Made by a program: the position numbers and the translations under genes. From Bradyrhizobium manausense (GTDB lineage: Bacteria > Pseudomonadota > Alphaproteobacteria > Rhizobiales > Xanthobacteraceae): a stretch of 64,000 bases of DNA. Shown here piece by piece: positions 32,639 to 41,502 of the stretch. Under the pieces are notes generated by a model. It saw only the letters and a list, made by a program, of their open reading frames with translations. It did no database searches and was not told the DNA's origin. Positions within the stretch are counted from its first letter, which is position 1; every line of letters starts with the position of its first letter. The stretch lies in contig NZ_JAFCKB010000003.1 of NCBI RefSeq assembly GCF_018130615.1, positions 124,001-188,000 of the forward strand, given 5' to 3'.

Positions 32639-33658
32639 ATGCTGGATTTCACTTCAGATATCGTCGATGACGTGCCGTCATCGCGGACGACGGCGTCTGA
32701 CCCGGTCGATGATCGGGCCCTGCTTGACGCCTATTCCAATGCCGTGATCGATGTGACCGACCGCGTCGGCCCCGCGGTCGTGCGCGTCGAAACCGGGCCA
32801 AAGGTGCCGAGCGGCCGCGAGCGCGGCGGTCTCGGCTCCGGAATCGTAATTTCGCCGGACGGGCTCGTGCTCACCAACAGTCACGTGGTCGGCTCCGCCA
32901 AGGAGATCCGGCTGCGGGACGTGGAAGGACATGTCGGTGATGCCCGCGTGCTCGGCGTCGATCCCGATACCGATCTTGCACTGCTGCGCGCCAACGGCGT
33001 GCGCGATCTGCCCTATGCCGCGCTCGGCAACTCGAAGAGCTTGCGGCGCGGCCAGCTCGTGATCGCAATCGGCAATCCGCTCGGCTTTGAATCGACTGTC
33101 ACTGCCGGTGTCGTCTCGGCGCTGGGGCGTTCGATCCGCTCGGTGAGCGGCCGCACCATCGAGGACGTGATCCAGACCGATGCTGCGCTCAACCCCGGCA
33201 ATTCCGGCGGGCCGCTGGTGTCGTCGAATGCCGAGGTGATCGGCATCAACACCGCCATCATCAATGGCGCGCAGGGCATCTGCTTTGCGGTCGCCAGCAA
33301 TACCGCGCAATTTGTGCTGTCGGAGATCATCCGCCACGGCTACGTCCGCCGCGCCTTTATCGGCGTTGCCGGGCAGACCGCGCCGGTCCCGCGGCGGCAT
33401 GCGGTATTGGCCGGCGTCGAGAACAAGATGGGCGCGCTGCTGATGCAGATCGAGCAGGACGGCCCCGCGGCGAAGGCGGGCCTGTTGCCCGGTGACGTCG
33501 TGATCAGGCTGGACGGCGTCGAGATCAACGGCGTCGACGACCTGATCCGTGTGCTCGACCGCGACCGGATTGGCCGGCGGCTGGCCATGGACGTGCTGCG
33601 GCTCGGTCGTCTGCGGGCGATCGACATCGACCCGATCGAGCGCAAGCCGGCCCGCTAG
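32639..33658 (+). CDS. HtrA/DegP-like serine protease (S1C) without signal peptide
   Basis: A 339-residue trypsin-like protease with one PDZ domain. The triad is His82 (LTNSHVVG), Asp112 (DPDTDLALL) and Ser189 (NPGNSGGPL). Residues about 245-335 form the PDZ domain (GALLMQIEQDGPAAKAGLLPGDVVIRLDG). The N-terminus (MLDFTSDIVDDVPSSR) is acidic and lacks any hydrophobic signal or anchor, so it would be cytoplasmic unless a different start is used; most family members are periplasmic. AAGGA precedes the ATG. Confidence 0.85.
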   Translation: MLDFTSDIVDDVPSSRTTASDPVDDRALLDAYSNAVIDVTDRVGPAVVRVETGPKVPSGRERGGLGSGIVISPDGLVLTNSHVVGSAKEIRLRDVEGHVGDARVLGVDPDTDLALLRANGVRDLPYAALGNSKSLRRGQLVIAIGNPLGFESTVTAGVVSALGRSIRSVSGRTIEDVIQTDAALNPGNSGGPLVSSNAEVIGINTAIINGAQGICFAVASNTAQFVLSEIIRHGYVRRAFIGVAGQTAPVPRRHAVLAGVENKMGALLMQIEQDGPAAKAGLLPGDVVIRLDGVEINGVDDLIRVLDRDRIGRRLAMDVLRLGRLRAIDIDPIERKPAR

Positions 33659-33716
33659 CTGCCCGCCCGCGGGCGGGGTATGACGGTGTCATGCCTCGCC
33701 TCTGGAACCCAGCCGC

Positions 33717-35447
33717 ATGATGCCGGCGCATGAGACCTACGACGTCGTTGTCATCGGCGCGGGTGCCGGTGGCATGACGGCCGCGGCGGTCGCCGCCGCC
33801 GAAGGCCTGCGCGTGCTGGTGATCGAAAAGACCGCGTTCGTCGGCGGCACCACGGCGTGGTCCGGCGGCATGGTCTGGATCCCCGCCAATCCCAAGATGA
33901 AGGAGGCGGGGCTCTCTGACAGCATCACGGATGCCGTCCAATATCTGTCGAGCACGGTGCCGGAGCCCGCCAACGCGGGCTTGCGCGCGGCTTTCCTTGC
34001 GCGTGGGCCAGAGGCGGTCGCCTATCTCGAAGCCAACACGGACGTGCGTCTGCAGCCGGTGAAAGCCTATCCGGACTATTACCCGGAACGATTGGGCGCA
34101 ACATCAGGCGGACGCGTGCTGGAGCCGGTGGCGTTCGACGGCTCGCGGCTGGGCGGAGCTTTCGCGCGATTGCGGGCGCCGCTGCCGGAGTTCACGCTGT
34201 TCGGCGGGATGATGGTCAATCGCCTCGACATCCCGCATCTGCGCCGGATCGGGAAGTCGTTGCGCTCGACCCTGCGGGCGGTGCGGCTGGTCTCGGAGTA
34301 TGCGCTGCAGCGGTTGCGCAGTCCGCGCGGTACGACGCTCCATCTCGGCAATGCGCTGGCCGCGCAACTGTACGCCTCCCTGCTGGCGCGGCAAGTCGAG
34401 ATCCTGTTCAGCGCCGACGTCGATGATCTGTCGATGCAGGGCGATCGCATCAGCGGCGTGGTCATTCGCCATGGCTCACGCGACCGTTCGATTGCGGCGC
34501 GACGCGGGGTGGTGCTGGCGACCGGTGGCTTCTCGCACGATGCGAGTTTGCGCAAGCGCTTCTTCCCCGCGGCGGCCGGCTTCGTCTCGGCCACCAACAC
34601 AGCAGGCATGGGCGATGGGCTTCGCCTTGCGACCGCTAGCGGCGCCGCGCTCAACACTGACGCAACGAGCCCGGCCTATTGGGTGCCGGCCTCGTTGTTC
34701 CGCCGGACCGACGGCAGCCGCGGCGTCTTCCCGCATACGGTGACCGACCGCGCCAAGCCCGGCGTGATCGCCGTGAATGCAGCGGGCCGGCGTTTCGTCA
34801 ATGAGGCGCTGTCGTACCATGAGTTTGTGCTTGCCATGCTGCGCGATGGAAGTGGCGAGCCGGATCGGCCGTTCTATCTGGTGTGTGACCGTCAGTTCCT
34901 GTGGAGCTACGGCCTCGGCCGCATCAAGCCGTTTGCGCGCAACGTGCGACGCTATGTGGCCAGCGGCGAATTGATCGAGGCGCCCGATATGGCGCAGCTC
35001 GCGACGAAGATCGGCATCAAGCCGTCCGCGCTCATGGCGACGATCGCGAGCTACAATTCCGATGCGAAGGACGGCCGCGATCCTGAATTCGGTCGGGGAA
35101 GCACCATCTATCAGCGGCACCTCGGCGATATCGGCCACAAGCCCAACCCATGCGTCGCGCCGATCGTCCGCGCGCCGTTCTTTGCGATGCGGATCTATCC
35201 GGCCGATCTCGGCACCGCGATCGGCATGAAAGTCGATGCCCAGGCGCGCGTGCTGCGTGAGGACGGCTCGCCGATCGTGGGCCTCTATGCCTGCGGCAAC
35301 GACATGGGCTCGATCATGAACGGGAATTATCCGGGGCCCGGAATCACGCTCGGCCCGGCGCTGACGTTCGGGTACATCGCGGGAAGGCATCTGGCGGAGG
35401 GGGCTGCGACGGCGGCGACGTCCGCGGCCGCCACGACTTCAGTCTAG
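33717..35447 (+). CDS. FAD-dependent oxidoreductase, 3-ketosteroid dehydrogenase (KstD)-like
   Basis: A 576-residue flavoprotein. The N-terminal FAD motif VVVIGAGAGGMTAAAVAAAEG is followed by VIEKTAFVGGTTAWSGGMVWIP. The middle has ARRGVVLATGGFSHD, the cap domain about 290-450 includes Tyr residues (SPAYWVPASLF), and the end reads GNDMGSIMNGNYPGPGITLGPALTFGYIAGRHLA. This YPGPGITLGP tail is typical of the 3-oxosteroid 1-dehydrogenase/fumarate reductase-type flavoproteins. The true substrate is not certain. It is a single gene on the plus strand. Confidence 0.82.
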   Translation: MMPAHETYDVVVIGAGAGGMTAAAVAAAEGLRVLVIEKTAFVGGTTAWSGGMVWIPANPKMKEAGLSDSITDAVQYLSSTVPEPANAGLRAAFLARGPEAVAYLEANTDVRLQPVKAYPDYYPERLGATSGGRVLEPVAFDGSRLGGAFARLRAPLPEFTLFGGMMVNRLDIPHLRRIGKSLRSTLRAVRLVSEYALQRLRSPRGTTLHLGNALAAQLYASLLARQVEILFSADVDDLSMQGDRISGVVIRHGSRDRSIAARRGVVLATGGFSHDASLRKRFFPAAAGFVSATNTAGMGDGLRLATASGAALNTDATSPAYWVPASLFRRTDGSRGVFPHTVTDRAKPGVIAVNAAGRRFVNEALSYHEFVLAMLRDGSGEPDRPFYLVCDRQFLWSYGLGRIKPFARNVRRYVASGELIEAPDMAQLATKIGIKPSALMATIASYNSDAKDGRDPEFGRGSTIYQRHLGDIGHKPNPCVAPIVRAPFFAMRIYPADLGTAIGMKVDAQARVLREDGSPIVGLYACGNDMGSIMNGNYPGPGITLGPALTFGYIAGRHLAEGAATAATSAAATTSV

Positions 35448-35457
35448 CCATCCCCAT

Positions 35458-35576
35458 CACTGTAATGTCCCGCGAAGGCGGGGAATCCAGTACACCGCGG
35501 CGGTTGTGGCGAGAGCGAGTTCTCCAACGAGCGTCCCTGGAATACTGGATCGCCCGGTCAAGCCGGGCGATGACAC
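35458..35576. repeat. Inverted pair of palindromic repeat units
   Basis: The left unit (cactgtaatgtcccgcgaaggcgg..., ending atccagta near 35492) is matched in reverse by the right unit (tactggatcgcccggtcaag, from 35543, ending gatgaca). Each unit has its own small stem (cccgc...gcggg; cgcccgg...ccgggcg). The pair separates the convergent KstD-like and indolepyruvate oxidoreductase genes. It resembles frequent REP-like elements of Bradyrhizobium (from memory). Confidence 0.7.
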
Positions 35577-35599
35577 TGAAAGTGTGGTGGCCGCTTGCC

Positions 35600-38500
35600 C
35601 TACTCCGCCGCCGCTGCAAAGCGGCTGTTCTCCAGCTCCGCTTCCAGTCGCGCCTTCTCAGCGGTCGCCAGCTTGACGTTGGCTTCCTTGACGTGGCCGA
35701 AGCCGCGGATCGTTTCCGGCACCCTTGCGAGTCTTACCAGCAGAGGAATTTGCTCCGCCTTCAGTCCGACTGTCCGCTGCTCGATCATGCCGAGATAATC
35801 CGCGACCAGCTTGCGCTCGGTCCGGCGCTCCTCGGTGCGGCCGAACGGATCGAACGCGCCGCCGCGCAGGAATTTCAGCTTCGCCAGCACGCGGAAGGCA
35901 TGGACCATCCAGCCGCCGAACTCCTGCTTCTGGAGATGTCCGGTGGTCTTGTCGCGCTTCGCGAAGATCGGCGGTGCCAAGTGGTACTTCAGCGTAAAAT
36001 CGCCGTCGAACTTTTCGGACACCTTATTGGCAAAGCTGCCGTCGGTGTAGAGCCGGGCGACCTCGTATTCGTCCTTGTAGGACATCAGCTTGAACAGGTT
36101 CTTCGCGACGGCCTCGGTCAGCTCGGCGGACGCGGGGGAGGCGAGATTCTCGGCCTTCCGCACCTTGGCAACAGCCGCGAGATAACGATCGGCATAGGCC
36201 TTGTCCTGATAGCCGGTCAGGAACTCTGCGCGCGTCGCGATGACATCGTCGAGCGACTTGGTCGGCGCCGACGTCCGGCTCTTGAACTGCAGCACGATGC
36301 GCACGCGCGACATGTCGTGGGCGGCGAGGCGGCCCCAAGTAAAGGCGAGCTTGTTCATCTCGACCGCGGCGCCATTGATCTCGATGGCACGGAGCAGGGC
36401 CTCCAGCGACAGCGGGATCGCGCCCTTTTGGAAGGCGAAACCGAGCATGAAGGGGTTGGTCGCGATGCTGTCGCCCATCAGTGCCGCGGCGATGCCGGTG
36501 GCGTCGATGATGTCCAGGTTCTTGTCGCCGACGGCGTCGCGCAGCACGGTCTGCATCGTGCCCATTTCGAAATCGATGTCGGGGTTTTGCACGAAGCTGG
36601 CGGTCGGCTGAAGGTCGGCGTTGATATAGGCCTTGGTCACGCCGCGCTCGGCCCGGCTCAGCGCAGTCGGGCCAGCCGAGACGATCATGTCACAGCCGAG
36701 GATGACATCGGCTCCGCCGGTGGTGATGCGGACTGCCGAAATGTCTTCCGGCCGCTGCGCGATACGAACATGGCTCATCACCGCGCCGTTCTTCTGGGAC
36801 AGGCCGGTGAAGTCGAGCGCCGAGCAGCCGCGGCCGTCGACATGGGCGGCCATGCCGAGCAGGGCGCCGATGGTGATGACGCCGGTGCCACCGATGCCGG
36901 TGACGAGGATGTTGTAGGGGCCGTCGAGCTCACGCGTCGGCGGTAGCGGCAGATCGGCGAACAACTGGCCAGAGTCCACTGCCGAGGTCTTCATACGCTT
37001 AAGCGAGCCGCCATGCACGGTGACAAAACTCGGGCAAAAGCCCTCGACGCAGGAAAAGTCCTTGTTGCAGTTCGACTGGTCGATCTGGCGCTTGCGGCCG
37101 AACTCGGTCTCCAGCGGTTGCACCGAGACGCAGTTGGAGGCCTGCGAGCAGTCGCCGCAGCCTTCGCAGACGAGCTCGTTGATGAAGGCGCGCTTGGCGG
37201 GATCGGGATAGAGCCCGCGCTTGCGGCGGCGTCGCTTTTCGGCAGCGCAGGTCTGATCGTAGATCACGACCGTGAGGCCCTTGATGTCGCGCAGCTCGCG
37301 CTGCACGGCATCGAGCTCGCGGCGGTGATGGATGGTCGCGCCTTGCGGGAAGTAGTTGCCCTCAGGGTATTTCGTGGGATCGTCTGAAACGATCGCGAGC
37401 CGCTTCACGCCCTCGGCCCAGACCTGGTGCGCGATCTGCGCGACGTTGAAGGCGCCTTCGGCCGGCTGGCCGCCGGTCATCGCGACGGCGTCGTTGTAGA
37501 GGATCTTGTACGTGATGTTGATGCCGGCGGCAGATGCCGCACGAAGGGCGAGAAGCCCGGAATGGGTGTAGGTGCCGTCGCCGAGATTCTGGAAAATGTG
37601 CTTCTCGGTGGTGAAGGGCGACTGGCCGATCCAGTTCACGCCTTCGGCGCCCATATGCGAGATCAGATCAGTGCGGCGCGTCGGCATGCTCAGGGCCATG
37701 CCGTGGCAACCGATGCCGGCCATGGCGCGGCTGCCTTCCGGCACGCGGGTCGAGGAATTGTGCGGGCAGCCCGAGCAGAAGAACGGCGTGCGCGCGAGGG
37801 TGATCTGCGTGCTTGTCGTGGCGGGATTGTCAAAGGCCTCGAGCCGGGCGAGGCGTTGCTCCAGCACCGGGCTGTGATGGCCGAGCTTACGCAGCCGCGC
37901 CACCAGCGCGCCCGCGACGATGGTCGGTGTCAGCTCGCCCTCGCTCGGCAGCAGCAGTGCGCCGCGCTCGTCGCGCTTGCCGGTGACGGTCGGTCGCCGG
38001 GACGCATCGATGTTGTAGAGGATGCGCATCAGCTGGTCTTCAATGAAGCCCCGCTTTTCCTCGACGACGAGGACGTCTTGAAGACCTTCGGCGAAGCGCT
38101 TGGCGCCGCTTTCCTCCAGCGGCCAGGTCAGCGCGACCTTGTAGATGCGAAGGCCGAGATCCTGCGCGTCCTTGTCGGTAATGCCGAGGTCGGCGAGCGC
38201 CTGGCGCAGATCGAGATAGGCCTTGCCGGTCGCGACGATGCCGAGCCGCGCGGGCTTGGAATCGAGCACGATGCGGTCGAACTGGTTGGCGCGGGCGAAG
38301 GCCTGCACTGCGGCCATCTTCGGACCGAACAGGCGCCGCTCTGCCTCCAGCGGCGGATCGGGCCAGCGGATGTTGAGGCCGCCGGGCGGCATCTCGAAAT
38401 CATCCGGGAGCACGATCTTGATGCGTTCAGGATCGCTGTCAATCGAAGCTGAGCTCTCGACGGTCTCGCTGATTGCCTTGAAGCCGACCCAGCAGCCGGA

Positions 38501-39076
38501 GAAGCGCGACAGTGCAAAACCGTAGAGGCCGAGATCGAGATAATCCTGAAGCGTCGCCGGATTGATCACCGGGATCAGCGCCGCGGCGAAAACCTGCTCG
38601 CTCTGATGCGCCAGCGTCGAGGACTGGCAACCATGGTCGTCGCCGGCGAGCGCGAGCACGCCGCCATTGAGCGAGGTGCCGGCCGCGTTGGCATGCTTGA
38701 GCGCGTCGACCGAGCGGTCGACGCCGGGGCCCTTGCCGTACCAGATGCCGAACACGCCATCGACCTTGGCGCCGGGAAACAAGCCGACCTGCTGGCTGCC
38801 CCAAACTGCGGTCGCAGCTAAGTCCTCGTTCAGGCCGGGGACGAAAGCGATGTCGTGTTGCTGAAGGTGCGACTTCGCGCGCCACAGCGCATGGTCGTAC
38901 ATGCCGAGTGGGGAACCGCGATAACCCGAGATGAAGCCGCCGGTGTTGAGGCCTTGGAGTCGGTCACGTTCGCGCTGCAACATGGGCAAACGGACCAGGG
39001 CCTGGGTGCCGGACAGGAAGATCCGCTTCGATTCGAGCCGGTATTTGTCATCCAGCTCGACCTGCATCAGCGTCAT
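35600..39076 (-). CDS. Indolepyruvate ferredoxin oxidoreductase family protein, alpha-ferredoxin-gamma fusion
   Basis: A 1158-residue enzyme that converts 2-oxo acids (aryl pyruvates or branched-chain oxo acids) to acyl-CoA with ferredoxin as acceptor. Order: pyrimidine-binding domain 15-330 (GFISGYRGSPLG), ThDP-binding domain about 430-600 (FCSGCPHN; GDGTYTHSG at 499-507; ND at 528-529), a cysteine cluster for iron-sulfur centres (Cys637, 640, 643, 649 in CEGCGDCSQASNC; Cys670, 676, 681), and the gamma domain from about 720 (VTGIGGTGVITIGALLG). In many organisms iorA and iorB are separate; this single-chain form is common in proteobacteria. I chose the ATG at 39076; the frame extends further but without family similarity. 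Confidence 0.9.
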   Translation of the reverse strand: MTLMQVELDDKYRLESKRIFLSGTQALVRLPMLQRERDRLQGLNTGGFISGYRGSPLGMYDHALWRAKSHLQQHDIAFVPGLNEDLAATAVWGSQQVGLFPGAKVDGVFGIWYGKGPGVDRSVDALKHANAAGTSLNGGVLALAGDDHGCQSSTLAHQSEQVFAAALIPVINPATLQDYLDLGLYGFALSRFSGCWVGFKAISETVESSASIDSDPERIKIVLPDDFEMPPGGLNIRWPDPPLEAERRLFGPKMAAVQAFARANQFDRIVLDSKPARLGIVATGKAYLDLRQALADLGITDKDAQDLGLRIYKVALTWPLEESGAKRFAEGLQDVLVVEEKRGFIEDQLMRILYNIDASRRPTVTGKRDERGALLLPSEGELTPTIVAGALVARLRKLGHHSPVLEQRLARLEAFDNPATTSTQITLARTPFFCSGCPHNSSTRVPEGSRAMAGIGCHGMALSMPTRRTDLISHMGAEGVNWIGQSPFTTEKHIFQNLGDGTYTHSGLLALRAASAAGINITYKILYNDAVAMTGGQPAEGAFNVAQIAHQVWAEGVKRLAIVSDDPTKYPEGNYFPQGATIHHRRELDAVQRELRDIKGLTVVIYDQTCAAEKRRRRKRGLYPDPAKRAFINELVCEGCGDCSQASNCVSVQPLETEFGRKRQIDQSNCNKDFSCVEGFCPSFVTVHGGSLKRMKTSAVDSGQLFADLPLPPTRELDGPYNILVTGIGGTGVITIGALLGMAAHVDGRGCSALDFTGLSQKNGAVMSHVRIAQRPEDISAVRITTGGADVILGCDMIVSAGPTALSRAERGVTKAYINADLQPTASFVQNPDIDFEMGTMQTVLRDAVGDKNLDIIDATGIAAALMGDSIATNPFMLGFAFQKGAIPLSLEALLRAIEINGAAVEMNKLAFTWGRLAAHDMSRVRIVLQFKSRTSAPTKSLDDVIATRAEFLTGYQDKAYADRYLAAVAKVRKAENLASPASAELTEAVAKNLFKLMSYKDEYEVARLYTDGSFANKVSEKFDGDFTLKYHLAPPIFAKRDKTTGHLQKQEFGGWMVHAFRVLAKLKFLRGGAFDPFGRTEERRTERKLVADYLGMIEQRTVGLKAEQIPLLVRLARVPETIRGFGHVKEANVKLATAEKARLEAELENSRFAAAAE

Positions 39077-39238
39077 TTCAGGAGTCCTTGTCGTCGTGCC
39101 CGGTGGGAATTTTGCGCCGCGGAAAGAGGGCGACTTGCGAAGCGGATATTGGCAGTCAAAAGCATGGAGCATCGAAGTCAATATCGCTGGCCGCATCCGT
39201 GGCGGGCCTGCTAGTCATGGCTGCCTGTGGAGGAGCCA

Positions 39239-40192
39239 ATGACTGCAAGTGCGTTCAAGACTGAGATCACCGAGACGGCCGAAGCCCTGATCGGGCCGTG
39301 GCGCCAGCCGCGCCAGATGCTGCATGCGCAGGTTTACGACGCGCACGCCTCCATCCACGATGATGCCACCGCGCAGAAGCTCGGCTTCAAGGGCGGGACC
39401 ATCGAGGGACCGACGCATTTCAGCCAGTTCGCGCCGCTGGGTGCGCGTCTGTGGGGACAGGCGTGGTTCGAGAGCGGCTGCCTCTCCGCGCATTATCGCA
39501 ACGCCTGTTTCGAAGGCGAGGAGGTGCAGGCGATCCTGTCGAAGCCTTTGCCCGGAACGAGCCAGTGCCAGATCCAGATGGTGAAGCGCGACGGCACCGA
39601 GGTGCTGCGCGGCACGGCCTCCGTCGGCGATCCTCACGCTGCAACGGCGCTGGAGACCCGCCTGACCGAGCTCAAGCCGCTCGCCGATCCCGTGATCCTG
39701 CGCGATCTGAAGGTGGCACAGACGAGCAAGCGACAGACGGTGCGGATGGCGTTCGACCAGAACATGGGCGACCTCTATCCGTTCTCGCTGCGGCAGAAGC
39801 TTACGGTCATCACCGAGAACTCGCCCTACTATTCCGGCGCCGACAATCCGTGGGGAAGAGCCATCATCCCGATGGAGATGCTGAGCGTGCTGTTTCAATA
39901 CCGCGCCAAGGACGATCCGCTGCCGGCGAAAGGGCCGGCCGTCGGTCTGTTCGCTGACCAGGAGATCCGACTGGTGAAGGGCCCGCTGTTCGTCGACGAG
40001 GAATACGAGGTCGAGCGCGAGGTGGTCGCGCTGTCCGGCAGCCGCCGCACCGAGAGCGCCTGGGTCAGGACGCGCGTGTTCGACAAGGCTGGCGCGATGG
40101 TTGCGACCATGCTGCTCAACATGGCGACGTTGAAGGACTCTTACGCGCCGTATGAAGAGGAGCATCGGCGGTTGTATGGGGCGGGGCCTTAG
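39239..40192 (+). CDS. Hotdog-fold (MaoC-like) conserved protein
   Basis: A 317-residue soluble protein. Residues about 30-150 have DDATAQKLGFKGGTIEGPTHFSQFAPLGARLWG and a pattern like the MaoC/FabZ hotdog fold in which a His helix sits near the active site; a second half (160-317) is similar in length, so this may be a double hotdog. I cannot name a substrate. GGAGG lies seven bases before the ATG at 39239. It is divergent from the indolepyruvate oxidoreductase gene (162 bp between), which suggests shared control and a role in aromatic or branched-chain acyl-CoA metabolism. Confidence 0.65.
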   Translation: MTASAFKTEITETAEALIGPWRQPRQMLHAQVYDAHASIHDDATAQKLGFKGGTIEGPTHFSQFAPLGARLWGQAWFESGCLSAHYRNACFEGEEVQAILSKPLPGTSQCQIQMVKRDGTEVLRGTASVGDPHAATALETRLTELKPLADPVILRDLKVAQTSKRQTVRMAFDQNMGDLYPFSLRQKLTVITENSPYYSGADNPWGRAIIPMEMLSVLFQYRAKDDPLPAKGPAVGLFADQEIRLVKGPLFVDEEYEVEREVVALSGSRRTESAWVRTRVFDKAGAMVATMLLNMATLKDSYAPYEEEHRRLYGAGP

Positions 40193-40206
40193 CGCCACGC
40201 TCCGTC

Positions 40207-40330
40207 GTCATTCCGGGGCGACGCGAAGCGTCGAGCTATGATGCGCAATTGCGCATCAGAGAATCCATTTCACCTCATATATTGCGGCCCGATGGATTCC
40301 GGGCTCGCGACTTCGTCGCGCCCCGGAATG
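40207..40330. repeat. Long imperfect palindrome, in a 333-bp geneless stretch (40193-40525)
   Basis: The outer arms are gtcattccggggcgacgcga and its counterpart ending tcgcgccccggaatgac; an inner perfect palindrome gatgcgcaattgcgcatc sits at about 40238-40255, and aatccat/atggatt lie beyond. The whole block can fold on itself. It follows the hotdog gene by 15 bp, so it may act as its transcript end. The rest of the stretch holds the sigma-54 promoter and no gene. Confidence 0.7.
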
Positions 40331-40473
40331 ACAGCGGGCGCCGCTCATCCTTTAAGCAAATGCACGTCGCAAAGCCGTCGCGAAGGGAATATGCAGATGT
40401 CGATCGCTGGCGTAACGTTCTGAGTACGCAGCGGTTTCCGTCGCAGCTGGTGCGCCGCCGCAATTGTACACAA

Positions 40474-40489
40474 TGGCACGGCGCTTGCA
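40474..40489 (+). promoter_or_regulatory. Sigma-54 (RpoN) -24/-12 promoter
   Basis: TGGCACGGCGCTTGCA matches the consensus TGGCACG-N4-TTGCW at every fixed base, with GG and GC exactly ten bases apart. It ends 36 bp before the ATG of the cysteine hydrolase; transcription would start near 40500, leaving room for the GCGAGGGG ribosome site at 40513-40520. I found no clear NtrC-type enhancer upstream. Confidence 0.75.
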
Positions 40490-40525
40490 GAGCTGATGGC
40501 AAAGAGAGTTCTCGCGAGGGGCGTC

Positions 40526-41230
40526 ATGTTGAACTCAAGCAAGTCGAGACTGGGTGTCATCAGAGCCGAGCCCGAGCCGATCAAGCTCGACTTGTCGTCG
40601 ACCGCGCTCGTCATCATCGACATGCAACGCGACTTCATGGAGCCCGGCGGCTTCGGTGAGACGCTCGGCAATGATGTCAGCCAGCTTGCGCGCGCGGTGA
40701 AACCGATCGGCGCGGTGCTAGAGGCGGCGCGTGACACCGGCATGTTGGTGATCCACACCCGCGAGGGCCATCTGCCCGATCTCTCCGACGCGCCGCCGGC
40801 GAAAGTCGAGCGCGGCGCGCCGTCCCTGCGCATCGGCGATCCCGGCCCGATGGGGCGCATTCTCATCCGTGGTGAGGCCGGTCACGATATCATCCCCGAG
40901 CTCTATCCGCTCGACAGCGAGGTTGTGATCGACAAGCCCGGCAAGGGCGCGTTCTATGCCACCGAGCTTAGCGAGGTGCTGGAAAGATACGGCATCGAGA
41001 ACCTGCTCGTGTGCGGCGTCACCACAGAGGTATGCGTCAACACCACCGTGCGCGAGGCCAATGATCGCGGCTATCGCTGCATCGTCATCTCGGACGGCTG
41101 CGCGTCTTACTTCCCCGAGTTTCATGAGATGGGCCTGAAAATGATCAAGGCCCAGGGCGGCATCTTCGGCTGGGTCGCGGATTCAGTTGCCGTCCTGGAG
41201 GCAATGAGAGGCTCGGCCGCAGGGGAGTAG
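40526..41230 (+). CDS. Isochorismatase-like cysteine hydrolase (biuret/ureidoacrylate hydrolase type)
   Basis: A 234-residue amidohydrolase of the isochorismatase fold. The catalytic triad is Asp36 (IIDMQRDF), Lys137 ([12 protein letters not shown]) and Cys170 ([16 protein letters not shown]). The pattern [14 protein letters not shown] and the DKPGKGAF segment resemble hydrolases of biuret, ureidoacrylate and N-carbamoyl compounds. I placed the start at the ATG at 40526 because of the ribosome site just before it. The perfect sigma-54 promoter implies nitrogen-linked control, in agreement with a role in releasing nitrogen from a ureide-like compound. The substrate remains inferred. Confidence 0.82.
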   Translation: MLNSSKSRLGVIRAEPEPIKLDLSSTALVIIDMQRDFMEPGGFGETLGNDVSQLARAVKPIGAVLEAARDTGMLVIHTREGHLPDLSDAPPAKVERGAPSLRIGDPGPMGRILIRGEAGHDIIPELYPLDSEVVIDKPGKGAFYATELSEVLERYGIENLLVCGVTTEVCVNTTVREANDRGYRCIVISDGCASYFPEFHEMGLKMIKAQGGIFGWVADSVAVLEAMRGSAAGE

Positions 41231-41502
41231 TATCGCAAGGCGCATTGACGGGGACGGTTGGCAAGTCGGGGTTCAAGGCGGCCTTTCAACATGGGCGACC
41301 GGAGCGCGTTCTTCGGCTTCGGCACCAAGGTCCAGCGTGCCGCACATGTTCATCGTCACCTTCGTCGGTGTCGGCTTTGGCGTTACACTCCCGCAGTGGC
41401 ATTTGCCTACGCCGTGACTGCGGCCGGCCTGTTCGCGGCGAGCAAGCTCGGCGCCGGCGAGCACTATGCCGCACATCCGGAGATGCACGCCGCGCCGACG
41501 GG
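41231..41502. other. Geneless stretch with a possible frameshifted small membrane protein
   Basis: One frame reads HMFIVTFVGVGFGVTL (from about 41343), which looks like a membrane helix, and another continues as AVAFAYAVTAAGLFAASKLG with GEHYAAHPEMHAAP behind it. Together they would form a small two-helix protein, but at least one frame change separates them. I therefore call no gene. This may be a decayed gene or chance. Confidence 0.3.

Noticed and set aside
35465-36946. Plus-strand open frame of 493 codons opposite the indolepyruvate oxidoreductase
   Set aside because: Antisense to a motif-rich enzyme, and it begins inside an intergenic repeat.
40461-40474. caattgtacacaat as a GntR-type operator
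   Set aside because: The arms are direct (caat...caat), not inverted; the sigma-54 match next to it explains the site better.
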